Notes under the pieces: generated by a model
Database searches by the model: none
The model's input: the letters and a program-made list of their open reading frames with translations, nothing else
Told to the model about the DNA's origin: nothing
Part shown: positions 1 to 11,030 of the stretch, in pieces
How the letters are laid out: every line of letters starts with the position of its first letter
Position numbering within the stretch: the first letter of the stretch is position 1
Made by a program: the position numbers and the translations under genes
From: Siphonodentalium dalli
Taxonomy: Eukaryota > Mollusca > Scaphopoda > Gadilida > Siphonodentaliidae
Length of the DNA stretch: 64,000 bases
NCBI GenBank assembly: GCA_032622095.1
Contig: CP136066.1
Span: 7,587,784 to 7,651,783, forward strand
Reading direction: 5' to 3'

Positions 1-189
1 ACCCACCACCCCATCCCGCCACCCATAGTATCTTATGCGCCACAGGCGCCCGTATAGAGGCTACTGCCCACATAAATTAGTAGTATGATGTGAGCCCACC
101 CACCACCCCATCCCGCCACCATAGTATCTTATGCGCCACAGGCGCCCGTATAGAGGCTACTGCCCACATAAATTAGTAGTATGATGTGA
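1..189. repeat. two tandem copies of a ~94-bp unit
   Basis: A unit beginning ACCCACCACCCCATCCCGCC is present twice in direct orientation with only a few base differences. It ends at the left TIR of the next element. No coding potential is seen. The array may extend beyond the window edge. Confidence 0.85.
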
Positions 190-730
190 CATTTATTATC
201 ACCACCTAAATTTATTGTGTTTGTCAACACAAATTAGCATCAAGTCTGGTTGATGTATAAACAATATTTATTTTTTTAAATCAAACAAAAAACACGAACC
301 TATACAAACTAGGGCTGGGGGTTGTATGTATTTCACCAAGTAAATCCCCCAAATATAACATTTGGTAGGTCCAGGTGCTACCACTGAATGTACCATTACC
401 AGTAATAGTAGATCATGCCATGAATCTATACTCTGGCTAATGAGTAATACCCATAGAGATATTTCAGCAGTAAAAAACCTAGCAACTTCTTGAAGTTTTG
501 ACAAGGAACCTTATAAAGTCGAAAAATAATGCGGGGAATATATTTCTTAGTTGTTATCTGTTCCTGAATAATGTACTTCACTGTATGTGAATGTCCCAAC
601 TCAAAATTGCACGTTTCAATAAACACCACTTAAGATAATATAAGGTCAGCGCGTTTTAAACGTTTTATAGCTATAAATTACCAATACAGAATCAATGTGT
701 ATCAGCAGCATTGGGCCCGATTAGCTGGTA

Positions 731-759
731 TATCATCATCATCATCATCATCATCATCG
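731..759. repeat. (ATC)n microsatellite
   Basis: A run of about nine ATC triplets. Confidence 0.9.
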
Positions 760-1992
760 GAACAAGTCATTTGACTTTTAGTTCCGGTACAATTGAATAA
801 ATTAATGGATTTGCATAATATGCATATTAGTGTGAGTATATCATTTGACGTATTCGTAATCATACTTCAAGTGATAGAACTAAGCGTCTATGTTAGTCTT
901 AAATTCATCCAGAGATTTTAGTTGAACGATATGGTCTGGTAGACTATTCCAAGACAAAACCACACGCTGCGTGAACAAGAATTTTCCTACATTCTTGTTG
1001 AACTTTTGTCTATATAATTTCCTGCTATTTACGTGCGCTCGCGCAACAGTATGGCGATCAGACAGATTCGTACGTAGCTTGGTGTCACCCTACTCCGTTT
1101 CACTCCATGACGTCACCAAAAACGACGTAAAACCTCGTGGCGTTCTGACATTTTTACTGTGCCGCGTTTTTGCTATGTTTATCTTATGTGTTGTTTTCGA
1201 TTATTTGTTTGTCGCCGATATCGCCATTTGTCCGGATTCCCTGTTTCTATATTTAAAACTGGCATGCTCGTAGTGAGCCTCGATTTCGATTTTTTCTCCC
1301 AGGTCAAAATACGTCAGAGTTATGACAAAAATAGATCGACCTACATTTTCTCCATCAGAACTCTACACCAAAGAGTCTATAGACTCCTTCGGGACCTACA
1401 TAGACCTACATAGACTCCTTCGTTTGGGTATTTTTACTTATAATTGGGAAGTTTTTTCATTTTTTGGTTCGTGCGAAGACCTCTTTTTATCGTGCGGGAA
1501 AAGAGAGACATTCAAAACGCGATTTCGTAATTCGACGCAATAGGATGAATAGCCTAACCTTCAGCCGAGTTCCGGGTCAAATACGACGAATGACGTAACA
1601 CAAAACAAAACGCATTTGTTGACACAAACACCGTTTGAACAGTTTATTATTACATAAAATGATCGTTATTGATTAATTATTGATATTTATTGTTGAATAT
1701 TGGCTGCTATCAATATTTACACAAATGGTATTAATTAGTTCTTATAATTGCTCCTTTGGTCAACTTTGACTATCGGAAAATGAAAATGAAAATATGCCGC
1801 TGAAAAAAATTTAATCGATATTAAAGTCTCATCCTTTCGGCAACATGGAATTGTTTTTAATTACTTAAATGATTCATATAGTAATTTGCCTTTTATCTGT
1901 GATGAAATGAGAAATAGTAATTGTCTTTTTTGCTAACATTAAATTAAATTAAATAAATTAAGTAAAATACAGTGAAATTATTTTTTTAATTA

Positions 1993-2435
1993 TTATTTAT
2001 TACATTTTTGCGCACGTTGGCATCTCTCTGAGTGCATTCTAGTTCCTCTTATTGTTGTGTATGGACACATTTGAAAAAGGCGACTGGTGTCCAAATTGTA
2101 ATGTCCATTTAACATCTTATATGTCTCAATTAAATCTCCCCTGAATCTTCGATATTTAACTGACATCAAGTTGAGTTTAATTAGTCTCTCTCGATACTCT
2201 AGTTTTCTGAATTGGGGAACCATTTTAGTTGCACTTGTTCTAGTGCAATGCATTGGTATTGCAGGTGTGGATCCCATGCCGTATTGCAGTACTCTATTAT
2301 TGGTCGAATCATGCTGATATAGATTGCCCGAAATGTTTCTGGGTCGAGTGTTGTAAATGTTCTCCTTATAATACCAAGGGTCTTATACGCTCGGTTGCAT
2401 ATTTGATTTATGTGGATATCAAATTTATAGGGCAA
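1993..2435 (-). pseudogene. non-LTR retrotransposon reverse transcriptase, C-terminal fragment
   Basis: Two overlapping minus-strand frames (2435-2199 and 2277-1993) together cover the region just after the catalytic core of LINE reverse transcriptases. Visible family signatures are an IRPIIEYCNTAWDP segment, the usual thumb region motif, then VPQFRKLEYRERLIKLNL and YRRFRGDLIETYK. These are typical of CR1/L2/Jockey-type elements. A frameshift separates the two parts at about 2200-2235, and the 5' reverse transcriptase and endonuclease are missing. It is a dead fragment nested within the TIR element at 190-2600. Assignment to a clade would need an alignment. Confidence 0.85.
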
Positions 2436-2981
2436 ATCGAAATGCGATTAGGTGACCCAAACAGACTTCTCTATATTTGTATTGGATTCTGTTTGTGTTT
2501 TTCATTTGATTTTTAAAAATAAATATTTTTTATACACCAACTAGACTTGATGCTAATTTGTGTTGACAAACACAATAAATTTAGGTGGTGATAAAAAATG
2601 TTGATTCTTACGTTTAAATCGTCATTTAGATACAAAATGCCGTTATGGTCAAACTAGTTTTGAAGAAATGTACGTTTCAATGAAAAAATTCAAACGAGTA
2701 GCCTTGACGTCGCACGTGATCGCTGATCCGTGAGGGGCGGCTTGACCAAAATCAGAAGCAACACAAACGTTCTGAGCGTCATAACATACGAAGATAACAC
2801 TAAAATGTATATAAACATCAAAATCACTCGTTATCAATAATAAGCTCGGAAGTTACGGATCGGATATATATTCCACATATTGATCGTATAGTTTCGGCAA
2901 ATGAATGGTGGGTTGCACAGCACAAACTTGTATATTCACAAAAATAATGCAGCATTAAAAATATATAATTATTGCACTCAC

Positions 2982-3226
2982 CCAGCTTGACAAGAGCAGT
3001 GGACATCGGAAATATTCGATGAATCAACCTCTAAATCAACCTGGAGTGGACTTTCATTATTCCGCTGGTTTCGGTGACATTTTGCTCCAACAAACAGTTT
3101 ATTTTCCAATTTATTTATTGACACGTTGTGGACATAACCTTCGCTATAGTATCTGAAACCTTGCTGACGGGATTTTAAAGATGTTCCCACCGAATTAAAA
3201 AAGATTTTATCGAAATTGTCCGGCAA
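2982..3226 (-). CDS. SWIM zinc-finger protein exon (partial gene)
   Basis: The open segment ends in a HCSCQAG motif, the first half of a SWIM zinc finger (CxC...CxH), and is followed directly by a splice donor GTGAGT on the minus strand (2976-2981). The preceding residues, with a YYSEGYVHNV stretch and a KCH segment, match the general layout of the SWIM proteins, often linked to YqaJ-type nucleases, that are abundant in invertebrate genomes. The second half of the zinc finger should lie in a downstream exon, which I could not identify. No initiator ATG is in frame and an upstream in-frame stop lies near 3237, so this is either an internal exon or a decayed copy. SWIM domains bind zinc and often DNA or protein; the role here is unknown. 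Confidence 0.55.
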
Positions 3227-3356
3227 ATCCGACAGAGCTCATATGCGCGGCTTCACAGTTTCACTCATATTTACCATGTGTTTGTCTTACCACAGCCAGC
3301 TCTAAGCTGTAGGCGAGGTTATCGGCCGCTGGCCGAAAAGTGAATTGCTGGAAGGT

Positions 3357-3700
3357 AGTTATAAGATAGAGTTATGCCACTTGTTTAACCATCGAAACGC
3401 TATAGACCCTGACCTAAAAATACAATTGGCGTTAGGATCCGATTGGATATTATCATTGTCTGTTGTTTTACTGAAAATACCGCACCAATTTCGATATACA
3501 TTCCCATATAGGTAAAATATCAACTGCCACATAGGTGACCCCAGCAGGGATGTTTGAATTTTGTGTTGGTGTTTGAGCAATTGCAGGATTATAGTGTATT
3601 TCTGACTGTAGTTACGAAAACGCGAACTTTAAAGGCAGATTTCCTGCTAGACGTACACTATATACATGTATACATTTTTTGTTTGAAACAGCCTATAATC
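3357..3700. repeat. duplicated intron segment shared with 55358-55680
   Basis: The segment starting ATAAGATAGAGTTATGCC is found again in the same orientation at 55358-55680. Both copies sit downstream (in transcript sense) of the first CTLD exon of a lectin locus, so they mark a duplicated genomic block rather than a coding region. Confidence 0.7.
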
Positions 3701-3875
3701 GCGGACCATATGTCTATGTTTCAGATGTTTAAAACAATGAGTTCATGGACATTACACTGAAAGCAGTATACATTGAGACACTAAGTCATGTGGGAAATAG
3801 TCACACCATTGCAAACTGAATGACCCTGGAAACATAACCTTGGCACGTATTCCTCAATAAACTCAATATACTCAC

Positions 3876-4059
3876 GACATGCTTGGGATGACCGCATCAA
3901 TCACCATCATGTCCTTATTGCTCGCTGTGTCCATTATTATCATGCCCATTGCACTACATTGTGCCCTTGTAGCCTCATAGCTGTTTGGTGATGTAGTTGC
4001 TTTGAGGCACATCAACCCATTTTTGTAAAATATCCACGGGACTGAGACCAAGCATTGCT
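3876..4059 (-). CDS. C-type lectin-like domain, N-terminal exon (lectin locus 1)
   Basis: This 184-nt exon is bounded by an acceptor (TTTGTTTTCAG, minus strand, ending at 4060) and a donor GTGAGT (3870-3875). It encodes the first half of a C-type lectin-like domain: a Cys near the start, a PWIFYKNGLMCLK segment (the W...Y...C pattern of the first disulfide and beta strand), and an AQCSAMG segment matching the conserved A-x-x-x-C-x-x-x-G helix. It is 3 nt longer than its paralogue at 56860-57040, and both end in phase 2. The signal-peptide exon at 10054-10120 joins it in phase 1. The second CTLD half was not found between 1 and 3876, so this locus either continues off the window or is truncated. 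Ca-binding residues would lie in the missing half. Confidence 0.75.
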
Positions 4060-4189
4060 CTGAAAACAAAGCATAATGTGGTTCTTGACTTACATCATCA
4101 AATTCAAGGTTCATCATCACCGACAGCCATGAGTAAACATTGCAAGTCATACATTAATGCAACTAATTTCATCTAGATGAGATTGGCCA

Positions 4190-4540
4190 TTTACAGGCTC
4201 TGTAACGATTTAAATTATAAAGCTGAAATTCAACATTTACAGACCATGTCACGATATAAATTACCGAGCTGAAATTGGCCATTTACAGGCTCTGTAACGA
4301 TTTAAATTATAAAGCTGAAATTCACCATTTACAGACCATGTCACGATATAAATTACCGAGCTGAAATTGGTCATGTACAAGCGCTGTCACGATTTAAATT
4401 ATAAAGCTGAAATTCACCATTTACAGACCATGTCACGATTTAAATTACCGTGCTGAAATTGGACATTTACAGGCTCTGTCACGATTTAAATTATAAAGCT
4501 GAAATTCACCATTTACAGGCGGCGTCATGATGTAAAATAT
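4190..4540. repeat. 46-bp tandem repeat, partly arranged as 92-bp dimers
   Basis: Repeats carrying CATTTACAGRC and TGTCACGATTTAAATTA-type segments alternate between two variants (TTATAAAGCTGAAATTCACC and TTACCGAGCTGAAATTGG), which gives a higher-order dimer. The array lies in the long intron of lectin locus 1. Confidence 0.85.
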
Positions 4541-5775
4541 CTAGTTGAAATTGGCTATTTACAGGCGGTGTCACTATATAATTTGCCGGTGGTGTCAAGA
4601 TGTAAATCAGATGAGGTAAATTATAGGTGGTGTCACGATGGAAATTACAGGTGGTGTCTCGATGTAAATTAAAGGTGGCGTCACGACTTAAAGCACAGGT
4701 GGTGCCACAATATAAGTTACAGGTGATGTCACGATGCAAATTGCAGTTATTACGATGTAAATTACAGGTATCACAGTGTAAATTATGGCTGGTGTCATGA
4801 TGTAAATTACAGGTGGTGTCACAATATAAATTATGGCTGGTGTCACGATTTAAATTACAGGTGGTTCCACAACGTAAATCACAGGAGGTGCCACGATGTA
4901 AAGTATGGTTGGTGTCACAATGTAAATTACAGACGGTGCGTGGTGTAAATAACAGGAGGTGCCACGATGTAGAGTATGGTTGGTGTCACAATGTCAATTA
5001 TGGCTGGTGTCACGATGTAAATTACAGGCGGTGTCACGATGTAAATTACAGGTAGTGTCGCGATGTAAATTACAGGTTGTGTCGTATTGCAAATTACTGT
5101 TACTGTCACGGTGTACATTATTGGTGGTGTCATAATATAAATTACAGGGGTGTCACGGTGTTAATTGCATGTAGACTCACGATGTAAATTACAAGTGGTA
5201 TCACAATTTAAATTACAGGTGGTTTCAGAATGTAAATTACAGGTAGTGTCACGATGTAAATTACAGGTGGTGTCACGATGTAAATTATGGCTGGTGTCAC
5301 AATGTAAATTACATGTGCTGTCACGATATAAATTACAGGTAGCTTCTCTATGTAAATCGTAGATGGTGCGAAAATGTAAATTATGACTGGTGTCACGATG
5401 TAAATTACAGGTAGTGCCACGATGTAAATTATAGGTATTACATTATGTAAGTTACATGTGGTCTCACAATTTAAATTACAGGTAGTGTCTCGATGTAAAT
5501 TACAGGTGGTGTCGTGATGTAAATTATTGCTGGTGTCACAATGTAAATCACATGTGGTATCACGGTGTAAATTACAGGTAGCGTCTCGGTGTAAATCGCA
5601 GATGGTGCCAATATGTAAATTATGGCTGGTGTCACGATGCAAATTACTGGTAGTGTCATGATGTAGATTACAGGTGGTGTCACAATGTAAATTACAGATT
5701 GTGTCAATATGTACATTACAATTCGTGTTACGGTTTAAATTAACTGTGATGTCACAATGTATATTATATAAATCA
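4540..5775. repeat. 24-bp tandem array, about 50 units
   Basis: The consensus is close to GTAAATTACAGGTGGTGTCA followed by CGAT, with many point variants. The unit is a multiple of three, so long frames of repeated peptide (for example RCKLQVVS on the plus strand and YIVTPPVI on the minus strand) occur by construction and should not be read as proteins. It appears to be an offshoot of the 46-bp repeat that precedes it. Confidence 0.9.
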
Positions 5776-5799
5776 TAAAGTATAATCACCAAGTAGTTT

Positions 5800-6180
5800 G
5801 AGAGTTATCGTAAAGATGCTTGAGATTTATCGCAAAGGTTTGCGAGTTATCGCAAAGGTCTGCGAGTTATCGCAAAGGTGTTTGTGATTTTTCGCAAAGA
5901 TTTGCTCCCCCTCATCACACATGCATTCTGGCTGTGAATGACCGATCGGTCTATTTTAGCCTGACAGTGCTATTATAGAGCAATTGGAGCTCACCCAGAC
6001 TTGTTGAAGATGTCTGATTTATGTTTATATGGTTAAAGCCCTGTATTAATTGCAAATTGATTTGATTAATTGGAAACCTTTGTTATAAATCGGAAACATT
6101 TGAACTAAATCGCATATAGTTATTGTATAGAAGTTGGTTTGCGATTTATCGCAAATTAGTTTTTTAAAAATATTATTACA
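5800..6180. repeat. GAGTTATCGCAAAGG short repeats and related TATCGCAAA motifs
   Basis: Three to four copies of an 18-20 bp unit at 5800-5900, followed by scattered GATTTATCGCAAA variants to about 6170. The remaining sequence to 6480 shows no recognisable gene. Confidence 0.7.
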
Positions 6181-6479
6181 CACAAATTAAGAAATACGGC
6201 CCATTATTTGAGACATTCAGACATATTTTACTCCACATGCACGAAACCTGCCGGGGATATCCTGAAATCGAGGTATTAAACCTTGAAATAAGTACAAAAA
6301 CACGATCACGGTTCTATACTAATAAAAGTAATTAATTTGAATTATTTCATTTTGCGACATGATCTCGAACAACGTTGATCCGGGCTTTGTAGTTCGATGT
6401 CTAAACCCCGTGGCATCATTCGGAATCAAATGCCACTTTGTTAAATTTGCCGTCGGACATTTTTCCTAATTTCGAGTTC

Positions 6480-6775
6480 TTGGTACCTGGGCATTTTCTC
6501 CATATAGTACTATATGCATAGTACCTATATGTTTGGTGCTCTATACTCCACATAATGCCTGGATAGGTACTCCACAGAACCTAAATATAGGTACTCCACA
6601 GAACCTAAATATATAGGTACTCCATATAACCTAAATATAGGTACCCCAGAGAACCTAAATATAGGTACCCACAGTACCTACGCAGGTACACTAGAGTGCA
6701 AACAATTAGGTACTCCCCCTGGGACATATCTCAGTACCTACGTAGGTACTCCAGAGTACCTATTGTTTTAAGAGT
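6480..6775. repeat. ~24-26 bp tandem repeat with GGTAC cores
   Basis: Units such as AGGTACTCCACAGAACCTAA repeat about ten times. Many contain the palindrome GGTACC or near forms of it. Confidence 0.8.
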
Positions 6776-9700
6776 GTATAATCCACTGACCTCGCGCACA
6801 TATATGCTTGCTATATACAGAACTACTGCCCGGCCAAGAGTCTAACTCTGAGTCAGTACTATGGATCACTAGTAAGAAACCATTGGCCAAGTAAGCCTAT
6901 ATGTGTACGATTTATAATTGAATTATAACACGGGTACTACCTGTGTAGACTCATAAACCCGTAGCCGCCTCGAGCGGTCGGACGTTGTATAACGTTGTGC
7001 GGAATTGTTATATTACAGGGCACAGTCTGTTATCGTGAAGATAAACACAATACGGGCTTATTTCACATTTAAATAGTCCCATATACGGTTGTCTTAATAA
7101 CTGCCATGTATGCCAAGATAGGGCTTATTTCACATCTAAATAGTGTCAATGTGAGTTTATTTCAGTACCATGATATATGTTTACTATGGTCTTATTGGCT
7201 GGGATATTTTGGTACAAAAACATATTTGCACGAGGATATGGTTGTGCTACAGAAGCGGTGACGTTCTTTTTCAATGACTATTATCGCAATAATTTGCTTG
7301 GTTAACACATATCCAAGCAGTGTTAACAGTTCCTCTTTTGGAAGTGGAAATAAGGACATTCAAAACGTGCATACCTTGTTTGAAAATACTGTCGTAATCG
7401 ACGGTCCCATATCGTTTCATCAGTTTGACGGTTTTTTACCGTTATTTTATGTGCCCATGAAAATATTGTCTAAGTTAAATAGTTTCGTGATTCAAAGTCA
7501 TGCCGTCAAAATGCAATAGTATATTTATCAGCGACCATATTTTACACGGAAATGACTACATACAATAGGACTGAATCTGACTCTGCTGATATTTAATATG
7601 TATTATTAATCCGGCATTCATTATGTGTTATTTGGGTCCGTATTAACTTGAGTATGTTATTCTCAAAACTGGGTTAAGTTCCCGCTTTAGCACTCACCTA
7701 TTTTATTCGCCATTTTGAGTATTTTATCGCAGGCAAATTACAAACTATTGCTTTGGGGGCGCGGTTGTTACCTTTTCAATTGTTGACAGTTGTTAAGACA
7801 GTCTGGTTTCGGTTCCTTTGATGACCGGACAAGTTTCAATTCTGCGAACACCGGCTTAATCATCGACAATGTCCACTATATTCGAGAGTAGACATTCGTG
7901 CCAATCAATCGTGACATGATCTGAGGTCGGCTGTAACCTGTTTTCATTCGACTCAGTGTTGATGTTGAAATTTACAGGGCTGTGACTATCAAAACAATGG
8001 CACAGTTACTGACACTAGAGGATACAGGTGCAATTAACACGAGCTTCGATGTCAACCATTAGTGACAATTAATAATAACAACGAGCAGCTATTCCTATTA
8101 GAACGTTGATAATGACATGTTGTTCAATCCAGTTGACAGTACACCACATGCATGTACATTTACAAGAGAGGATATACATGCACTGTACGCACCAGTGTAA
8201 TTCACAAGAGCACCAATGTCAACAACAACACCGTAAACAATGCACTGACACCGCGCAGTGACGGATGATCACATATCTTCAATTCCAACTTACAAGTACA
8301 ACTTTACAATTTCACGGACCAATTCATCCCTTGTTCATCAATTTTCAGTGAAACGTGTGGATGTGAGACATTGTCATCATTCGCCGTGTTATCGTCAAGT
8401 TATTACGACAATTTACCGGGAGTGCACTATTGGTTGGATGTTCTTACCAAACTATCTTTGGTTGACTCACTGATATTGATACTAAGTGTCGTGTTACCAG
8501 TATACAGTTTGATGCATCAAGCTTTAAAATTTCATCGAAAATGTGCGACTACATGAGAACATTGTCGCCAAGTCATCGCGCACAGTTATTATGGAATCTG
8601 CTGTTGTCTTCAATGATTCGATCCCAACTGGCTATTATGGATATACAGTACCAGTCAAAAGAAGTGGTATATTAAACGCGCTATTTGCGCGCCCAATATC
8701 GCTTGCAAGTGGAAACGCTTATAAGCGTGTCGCTTGTGATATTATTGCAATAAGCTGCGCTTAATGTCTCAATGTTTTGCGCTTAATATTGCGACATCTT
8801 GCACTCAAAATTTTGTCATTTAAATCAAATTATTGCTTGTTCTATATTGTCTATTGTATAAGTAGAGACAATGTTTTAGATTGGAATATAATTATAGTTG
8901 TAAATTAATGCTATATGTACGCTATATGCACAGTATTTATCTAATATAAATAAAACACGATCGGGTCAGTATGAAATTTAGCGCGCTTAGTATCGCAATA
9001 TTTTGTGTTCAATATCGCAATAATAAGAGCGACAATTTTTTGGTATTGTGCTATAATCACGCCTTTATCGAAATTAAGCACGCTCAATATCGCAATAAAG
9101 GTGCGTCTAAAAATACCACTTCTTCTGACTGGTACTCTATTGTCATGATGTACGGATTAACCTGTTAAAACAAAAACTGTGTTTACAAGACTTAGTGATT
9201 GGACAATTTCATGCCTTACATGGTACCACACAGTATGCCATTAAGATGTTTTACTTTTACATGTACATAAATTTGAGTTTTAACTGTGAAACATGTAGCT
9301 TTGTTCTTTTTATGTCTTAAAAGGGCACGTCGATTCATGTTCTAGAATGGTCGAAATTAGTATTACTCGTAACTGAATAGTGACGGGTTGGCGTATCAGC
9401 TTTTACTAGTATCGTTTGTTCTTTACAGCCAAATTTATACAATATTTAGTGAAAGGCGAACACATTACGCGTGCGCAGACTTTTTCCGGATTAAATTATA
9501 CGATGCAGATAACAAGTTTGATCCTCTGCAAACTGCAAAGTTTCATAAGTATTGTCTTTCACGTTATGCATTGAGGATTTACATTTAATCAAAACTTTGA
9601 TCGTAATAGAAGAACTAAGATGTATTTTTCAATAACGAATACTATTAGTTTCGATCATTCAAAAACAAATGATTCGTATTGCCTACCGGGAAATCATATT

Positions 9701-10047
9701 GTCACCATGGGAACCTGGCTAATTATACGGTAAATTAGCAAATTAAGAGCAAAAAATTGGTGTTGACCCATGAAAAATACCATTGGTCTGACCTTTATTA
9801 GTTACGGTATTGATATCAATTAAAAGGTGTGGAACCGTAACAAATACAACGGTCTGACAGTTACTGGTTACAATCTGCAAGTTACTTAAACGGTTTTATA
9901 CCGTGGAACATGCTACGGCCTGAGGTTGGCAGCAATGTTGCGCGGTCTCAGGCTTTTTTTCTAACAGTGTAGTGTATACAGAATGTATACATACAGTGGT
10001 TGTATGGTGTCAAATCGGACAGTATTTAGTACAAATTGATACAATTC
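6776..10047. other. intron-like sequence without recognisable genes
   Basis: This lies between the 24-26 bp array and the signal-peptide exon and is probably part of the long intron of lectin locus 1. Open frames are short and have no family signature. A stretch at 8670-9100 is rich in AATATCGC/GCGATATT motifs on both strands, which suggests a decayed inverted-repeat element, but I could not define ends. Confidence 0.55.
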
Positions 10048-10053
10048 ACTCAC

Positions 10054-10120
10054 CTTCGAAAATGACAGCTCTCATTCCCTTTGCAAATCCCAGGAGTAGG
10101 AAAATTTGCATCAGCTCCAT
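10054..10120 (-). CDS. signal-peptide exon of a secreted C-type lectin (lectin locus 1, exon 1)
   Basis: On the minus strand an ATG at 10120 opens MELMQIFLLLGFAKGMRA, a short acidic start followed by a hydrophobic core and small residues, typical of a secretory signal peptide. The exon ends in a strong donor GTGAGT (10048-10053) after a phase-1 base. That phase matches the CTLD exon at 3876-4059, where the join makes a Glu codon just before the Gln-Cys that opens the domain. This predicts export of the lectin. An intron of about 6 kb separates the two exons. The ATG was chosen because it is the first in frame and is followed by the hydrophobic core. The join is inferred, not shown by transcript data. 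Confidence 0.6.
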
Positions 10121-10181
10121 CTTCGCCAACGTCGACAGAGATCAAGAGTTCGCATGAAACGCCCGTCGTGTTGAGCAGACG

Positions 10182-10196
10182 GCCAATATAAAGCTT
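10182..10196 (-). promoter_or_regulatory. possible TATA box of lectin locus 1
   Basis: The minus strand reads AAGCTTTATATTGG about 65-75 bp upstream of the signal-peptide ATG, a suitable position for a TATA box with a short 5' UTR. It is weakly supported in AT-rich DNA. Confidence 0.3.
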
Positions 10197-10669
10197 AATG
10201 GTGTACCCTGATTCGTCCATTGATTGTTGTAGAGATTGTAGAGAGCCAACCCACTGGTGGTTCCTCGATGATAGCTATTGTTCAGCCCTCTCCTGATTGG
10301 CCAAGTGTGCTTCACATGACGTGATGTATAGCTGCCAAATACGATCCAGCTGCCACAATGTAGTGGGAAAATATAAAGTATTAACTATCAGCCGGTTTTC
10401 GCAAATTTACAACTTGCCCAGTTCATGTATATACCAATGTCAGACAGTCTTAACATTATTGGTCACTGCAGAAGTCACATTTTCCTCAAATTAATAGTTT
10501 ACAGTGATCAATACCCACAAACAACATTTTATTTCGTTTATGATAAAATGTAAAGGGATGCGGTACAGCGTGATAAAATACTGGACCTAGCTGGAATGCA
10601 TTGTACTGCATGAACATGCCGAATAACGCAATCGGAATACATTGTACTGAATCCAAAACAAATAATAAC

Positions 10670-11030
10670 TAACCAAAGCCGGGCGCTTTGGGTCGTATAT
10701 AGACTATATCTGAATTTGTGACGTCACCAATTATTATCTAATACGACGCTGCTGTTTTGAATTTTGCGAGCGCTTTTGTCGCACAGTAGATCGGTGGGCT
10801 TATAATAAAGCATTAATGTCGTAATCGGAAAATCTTGTTACTGTGTCTTTCGATTACTGGTATTGCAAATGAGAATTATGGATATTGAATTACAATGTAA
10901 GTTCATTCGTAGCGTTAGTTTACCTTTTATTGAGAAAATAAGACACACTAAATAACGACACTATATTAACTACAGTCTACACACACATCGGGGCGAGTGA
11001 AAAGTTATCGAAATTCCCGATGGGCCTTTA
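10670..11030 (-). repeat. dispersed repeat family A, copy 1
   Basis: It is homologous to 57300-57600 and to the two halves that flank the giant palindrome (20960-21040 and 33764-34060). Recognisable blocks are TTTGGGTCGTATATAG, TGTGACGTCACCAAT and TTCATTCGTAGCG. This is an uninterrupted copy and serves as an empty-site reference for the palindrome insertion. Confidence 0.8.

Larger units (their letters stand above)
190..2600. mobile_element. 2.4 kb DNA element with ~115-bp terminal inverted repeats
   Basis: Positions 190-305 and 2485-2600 are inverted copies of each other, including TTATCACCACCTAAATTTAT on the left and its complement on the right, with a few mismatches. The interior has an (ATC)n microsatellite at about 731-759 and a LINE fragment, but no transposase was recognised, so this is a non-autonomous element or a composite. 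No clear target duplication was found. Confidence 0.65.

Noticed and set aside
731-759. ATC run as a His-rich coding segment
   Set aside because: Simple microsatellite without a supporting frame.
4813-5792. Long open frames with repeated peptides (CKLQVVSR, IYIVTPPV, CNLHRDTT)
   Set aside because: They are products of a 24-bp tandem repeat, whose length is a multiple of three; all frames on both strands are affected.
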